DNA of 32,205 nucleotides from Oscillospiraceae bacterium (lineage in GTDB: Bacteria; Bacillota; Clostridia; UBA1381). This document shows positions 30,356-32,205 of this stretch, piece by piece. Each line of letters starts with the position of its first letter. Position 1 is the first letter of the stretch. The translations under genes were made by a program, and so were the position numbers. The stretch covers positions 1 through 32,205 of the forward strand of contig JAFLUB010000033.1 in assembly GCA_022509025.1 (NCBI GenBank), read 5' to 3'. The notes below the pieces were generated by a model. The model was not told where the DNA came from, ran no database searches, and saw nothing but the letters and a program-made list of their open reading frames with translations.

Positions 30356-30634
30356 ATGATGTATCCGTTTATGACATTGCCGGATAATACTGAAATTACT
30401 CATTCCGAAATCCGGTGCACAGACCAGAATCGTGAAACAGTGCGTGTTTACATCGAAACCCCTGTATATAACGGCTTTAAATCTGCCGAATGCTATTTGC
30501 CTGATTATACATGGACATTCAATGGATATGACGAAGAAGAAATTAGATATTTAAAAGATTTGATTCAGTCTGTATCTCATGTGATAATCGGGCTTGCCCG
30601 GGACGGAGGTTTTCCCAATGCCGCAAATTTTTAA
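30356..30634 (+). CDS. Small acidic protein coupled to DUF4160 (putative antitoxin)
   Basis: 92 residues, not of a family I can name. It begins MMYPFMTLPDNTEITHSE, has a strand-rich centre (VRVYIETPVYNGFKSAECYL, then PDYTWTFNGYDEEEIRYL) and ends in a helix. AGGAAAGG lies about 10 nt before ATG 30356 (a second ATG follows directly). It overlaps the DUF4160 gene by 17 bases. DUF4160 genes usually accompany a small partner, commonly DUF2442; this one is different in sequence but holds the same place. A toxin-antitoxin role is inference from gene order. Confidence 0.65.
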   Translation: MMYPFMTLPDNTEITHSEIRCTDQNRETVRVYIETPVYNGFKSAECYLPDYTWTFNGYDEEEIRYLKDLIQSVSHVIIGLARDGGFPNAANF

Positions 30635-30896
30635 TATATTCGGTTATATTGTTTATTTTTGGTCAAATGAGAACAATCCGCTGGAGCCTGTTCATGTTCA
30701 TGTATCGAAAGGAATACCGTCGGCGCACGCCACAAAAATATGGATAACGCAAACCGGTCACTGCCTGCTGTGCAATAATAACTCTAAAATACCAAATAAG
30801 ATACTAAAGTATATTATGGAGATTATTGAGGCACGTCATGCTGAAATAATAAATAAATGGTACGATAATTTCGGAGAAATCAAGTACTACTGCTGA
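30618..30896 (+). CDS. DUF4160-family protein (putative toxin-antitoxin component)
   Basis: 92 residues. The family signature is visible at the N-terminus: MPQIFNIFGYIVYFWSNE followed by PVHVHVSKG, then the HATKIWI strand and a C-terminal helix IEARHAEIINKWYDNF. The start at 30618 follows GGACGGAGG and overlaps the upstream frame. DUF4160 proteins are short, spread through mobile parts of bacterial genomes, and regarded as probable toxin-antitoxin members without demonstrated activity. The closely spaced His residues of HVHV could bind metal. Confidence 0.82.
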   Translation: MPQIFNIFGYIVYFWSNENNPLEPVHVHVSKGIPSAHATKIWITQTGHCLLCNNNSKIPNKILKYIMEIIEARHAEIINKWYDNFGEIKYYC

Positions 30897-30990
30897 TATC
30901 AATTCACCGGTGGTCAAACCGCAATTTGGGATAGAAAGCGGACATGAAACCTGACAAGTTTAAAGGGCTGAAATGGCTAAGATAATACGA

Positions 30991-31039
30991 AAAAACTTAC
31001 CCAACGGAGTACTATTGTACACCGTTGGGTAAGTTTTTT
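30991..31039. terminator. Bidirectional terminator between convergent genes
   Basis: AAAAACTTACCCAACGG (30991-31007) pairs with CCGTTGGGTAAGTTTTT (31022-31038); inner GTAC/GTAC can pair too. Confidence 0.88.
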
Positions 31040-31044
31040 ATTGC

Positions 31045-31731
31045 TTAAAACTCGACCTTACATTCCATAATCTTACCGACAACTTCAACTTTATCCTTCT
31101 TCAAGTCATATATCTGCGTCTGATGCTCAGCGTTATACGACTGCGGCATGAGCATTACAATATTTTTCTCTTGCTTGAACCGCTTTACGGTCGCATTCTC
31201 ATTATTCACTCTCACCACCGCTATTTCACCGTTCTCTACCGTCGGCTGTCTGCGCACAATCAGAAGACTTCCGTCCGGTATATTCGCGGCGGTCATACTG
31301 TCGCCGGATACTCTCAGGGCAAAATATTCCGCGCCGCCGTTTAAATCGGTATACGTGTATCCTTCTATATGCTCATCAGCGTATAAAGGCAGCCCGGCAG
31401 CAATATATCCGAGAATCGGTATCGTATGCATTTTCGGATTATACGGAACGGCGTTCTCGGGAAGATTTTCCTGATTTAAAGAATCAAGAACTGTCCCATT
31501 ACCTTGCAGGACAACAGAACTGTCCCCTTGTTCCGCATATCCCATCAGATAACCCGGAGTGGTATCAAGCGCGTCCGCAAACGATTTAATCTTCGACTGT
31601 GTTATATCATTTATTCCCATTTCAATCTTATTAATAGTTGACCGTGATTTATATCCCAGCTTATGTGCAAGCTCCTCTTGCGACATTCCGAGTTCCTCGC
31701 GGCGTTTCTTTATTCTCTTATACAACTCCAT
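31045..31731 (-). CDS. S24/LexA-like self-cleaving repressor (CI-type)
   Basis: 228 residues. The N-terminal HTH_3 domain covers residues 3-63 (ELGMSQEELAHKLGYKSRST, then INKIEMGINDITQSKI). A linker follows to about 100. The C-terminal S24 peptidase has the cleavage site A112-G113 in GYIAAGLP, catalytic S145 in GDSMTAANIPDGS and K183 in ATVKRF. Such proteins repress lytic or transfer genes and cleave themselves when RecA is activated by DNA damage. GGAGG stands 6 nt before ATG 31731. It faces a small HTH gene at 31852, as in phage and ICE immunity regions. The linker (about 67-87) is encoded by REP-like DNA. Confidence 0.9.
   Translation of the reverse strand: MELYKRIKKRREELGMSQEELAHKLGYKSRSTINKIEMGINDITQSKIKSFADALDTTPGYLMGYAEQGDSSVVLQGNGTVLDSLNQENLPENAVPYNPKMHTIPILGYIAAGLPLYADEHIEGYTYTDLNGGAEYFALRVSGDSMTAANIPDGSLLIVRRQPTVENGEIAVVRVNNENATVKRFKQEKNIVMLMPQSYNAEHQTQIYDLKKDKVEVVGKIMECKVEF
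31485..31531 (-). repeat. REP-like sequence inside the repressor coding region
   Basis: On the minus strand, ACAAGGGGACAGTTCTGTTGT (complement of 31511-31531) has the GGGGACGGTTCT core with one change, flanked by ACAA/TTGT tags like the intergenic elements. A second partial core, GGGACAGTTCTTG, follows (31485-31496). They encode the linker segments EQGDSSVVLQG and GTVLDS. Confidence 0.55.
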
Positions 31732-31811
31732 GTTAATCCTCCATTCCACTGCCATACGGCGGCACAAAGCATAACAAATATAAATATTTCTTTATACTAA
31801 TATATCATGAT

Positions 31812-31828
31812 GTAGATAAATAATCAAC
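31812..31828. promoter_or_regulatory. Candidate repressor operator, copy 1
   Basis: GTAGATAAATAATCAAC, between the divergent repressor and small HTH gene, matches 15 of 17 bases of the perfect palindrome at 32058-32074. Both are followed by AAAG. Confidence 0.5.
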
Positions 31829-31851
31829 AAAGAGACAGAACGGAGGAAAGC

Positions 31852-32061
31852 ATGACAAACACATTGGAACTGGAAGCGTCAATAAAACGTGCGGGAATTT
31901 CAAAGCGCGAGCTCGCTAAAAGATTAAAAATATCGGAAATGGCTTTATACAACAAAATTCACAACATTGCTGAATTTAAAGCAAGCGAAATTGAAGAGAG
32001 CAGAAAAGCATTAAATTTAAGCTGCTCTCAGAGAGATATAATTTTTTTGGTTTATAGGTAG
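31852..32061 (+). CDS. Small Cro-like helix-turn-helix protein
   Basis: 69 residues. The HTH is at about 12-50: RAGISKRELAKRLKISEMAL followed by YNKIHNIAEFKASEIEESRK. GGAGG lies 6 nt before the ATG. It is divergent from the S24 repressor, the position of cro in lambdoid immunity regions, and probably competes for the same operators. No phage structural or integrase genes follow in the window; the sequence beyond it is repeat DNA, so this may be a residual immunity region. A palindrome overlaps its stop codon. Confidence 0.8.
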   Translation: MTNTLELEASIKRAGISKRELAKRLKISEMALYNKIHNIAEFKASEIEESRKALNLSCSQRDIIFLVYR

Positions 32062-32074
32062 ATTAATAATCTAC
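32058..32074. promoter_or_regulatory. Candidate repressor operator, copy 2 (perfect palindrome)
   Basis: GTAGATTAATAATCTAC, a 7-bp perfect inverted repeat around AAT, overlapping the stop of the small HTH gene. It could also form an RNA hairpin. Confidence 0.45.
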
Positions 32075-32079
32075 AAAGT

Positions 32080-32098
32080 AAATTGAAATTTGTTGGTG
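32080..32098 (+). repeat. 19-bp direct repeat, right copy
   Basis: Identical to 28778-28796 (AAATTGAAATTTGTTGGTG). Confidence 0.7.
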
Positions 32099-32140
32099 AA
32101 ATAAATTATAGTTTGACGGTATGTTGATGGCGTGCGTTAG

Positions 32141-32177
32141 CCTCCCTGCAACGCGCCTTTGGCGCTTTGGAGGGAGG
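32141..32177 (-). repeat. CCTCCC/GGGAGG hairpin element, copy 2
   Basis: Inverted relative to 23601-23637. CCTCCC (32141-32146) pairs with GGGAGG (32172-32177); the inner hairpin is GCGCC-TTT-GGCGC (32153-32165). Confidence 0.65.
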
Positions 32178-32205
32178 TGGCATTTTAGAGCGACAGCGAA
32201 AAAAT

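Overview
The window looks like a low-to-moderate GC Clostridia (Firmicutes) chromosome, most likely from a plant-fibre-degrading gut or rumen anaerobe. The evidence is strong AGGAGG-type ribosome binding sites, consensus TTGACA/TATAAT promoters with 17-bp spacers, glycoside hydrolases GH31, GH43 and GH36, a secreted rhamnogalacturonan lyase with Big2 domains, and several secreted proteins with copper-amine-oxidase-like 'stalk' domains. A pectin specialist of the Monoglobus type would fit, but that is only an impression.

Layout. (1) 1-4590 is AT-rich accessory DNA. It holds a small two-gene unit with a membrane protein, an XRE regulator, an acyl-CoA/AMP synthetase relic with its centre deleted, tRNA-Trp-like 3'-end relics, and a probable modification-dependent endonuclease (PvuRts1I/AbaSI-like) bracketed by two ~190-bp repeats. 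(2) 4595-6499 is a membrane-bound EAL cyclic-di-GMP phosphodiesterase with a degenerate GGDEF domain, richer in GC than its surroundings. (3) 6770-13030 is a saccharolytic cluster: a GH31-GH43 operon, then a separately promoted GH36 alpha-galactosidase. (4) 13156-23557 is an envelope/secretion region: a small membrane protein, two secreted stalk-domain proteins on the minus strand, a secreted subtilisin, a double-headed D,D-carboxypeptidase-like protein and a MATE exporter. (5) 24013-28689 is a 1558-residue secreted PL11 pectin lyase. (6) 28778-32205 is a second accessory patch: tRNA-Ala(CGC), MNT-HEPN and DUF4160 toxin-antitoxin-like pairs, and a divergent S24 repressor / small HTH pair resembling a phage immunity region.

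How it works together. GH31, GH43, GH36 and PL11 would attack xyloglucan/arabinoxylan side chains, galactosides and rhamnogalacturonan-I. The first three have no signal peptide and act on imported oligosaccharides; the lyase is exported. No sugar transporter lies in the window.

The most unusual content is non-coding. Several dispersed repeat families lie between genes: arrays of short perfect hairpins whose loops are almost always GAA or GGA; a ~190-bp family whose outer stem changes in a compensatory way between copies; GGGGACGGTTCT REP-like elements, one of which appears to lie inside the coding sequence of the S24 repressor linker; a terminator-bearing repeat; and CCTCCC/GGGAGG hairpins. 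All function calls were made by reading motifs, without database searches.
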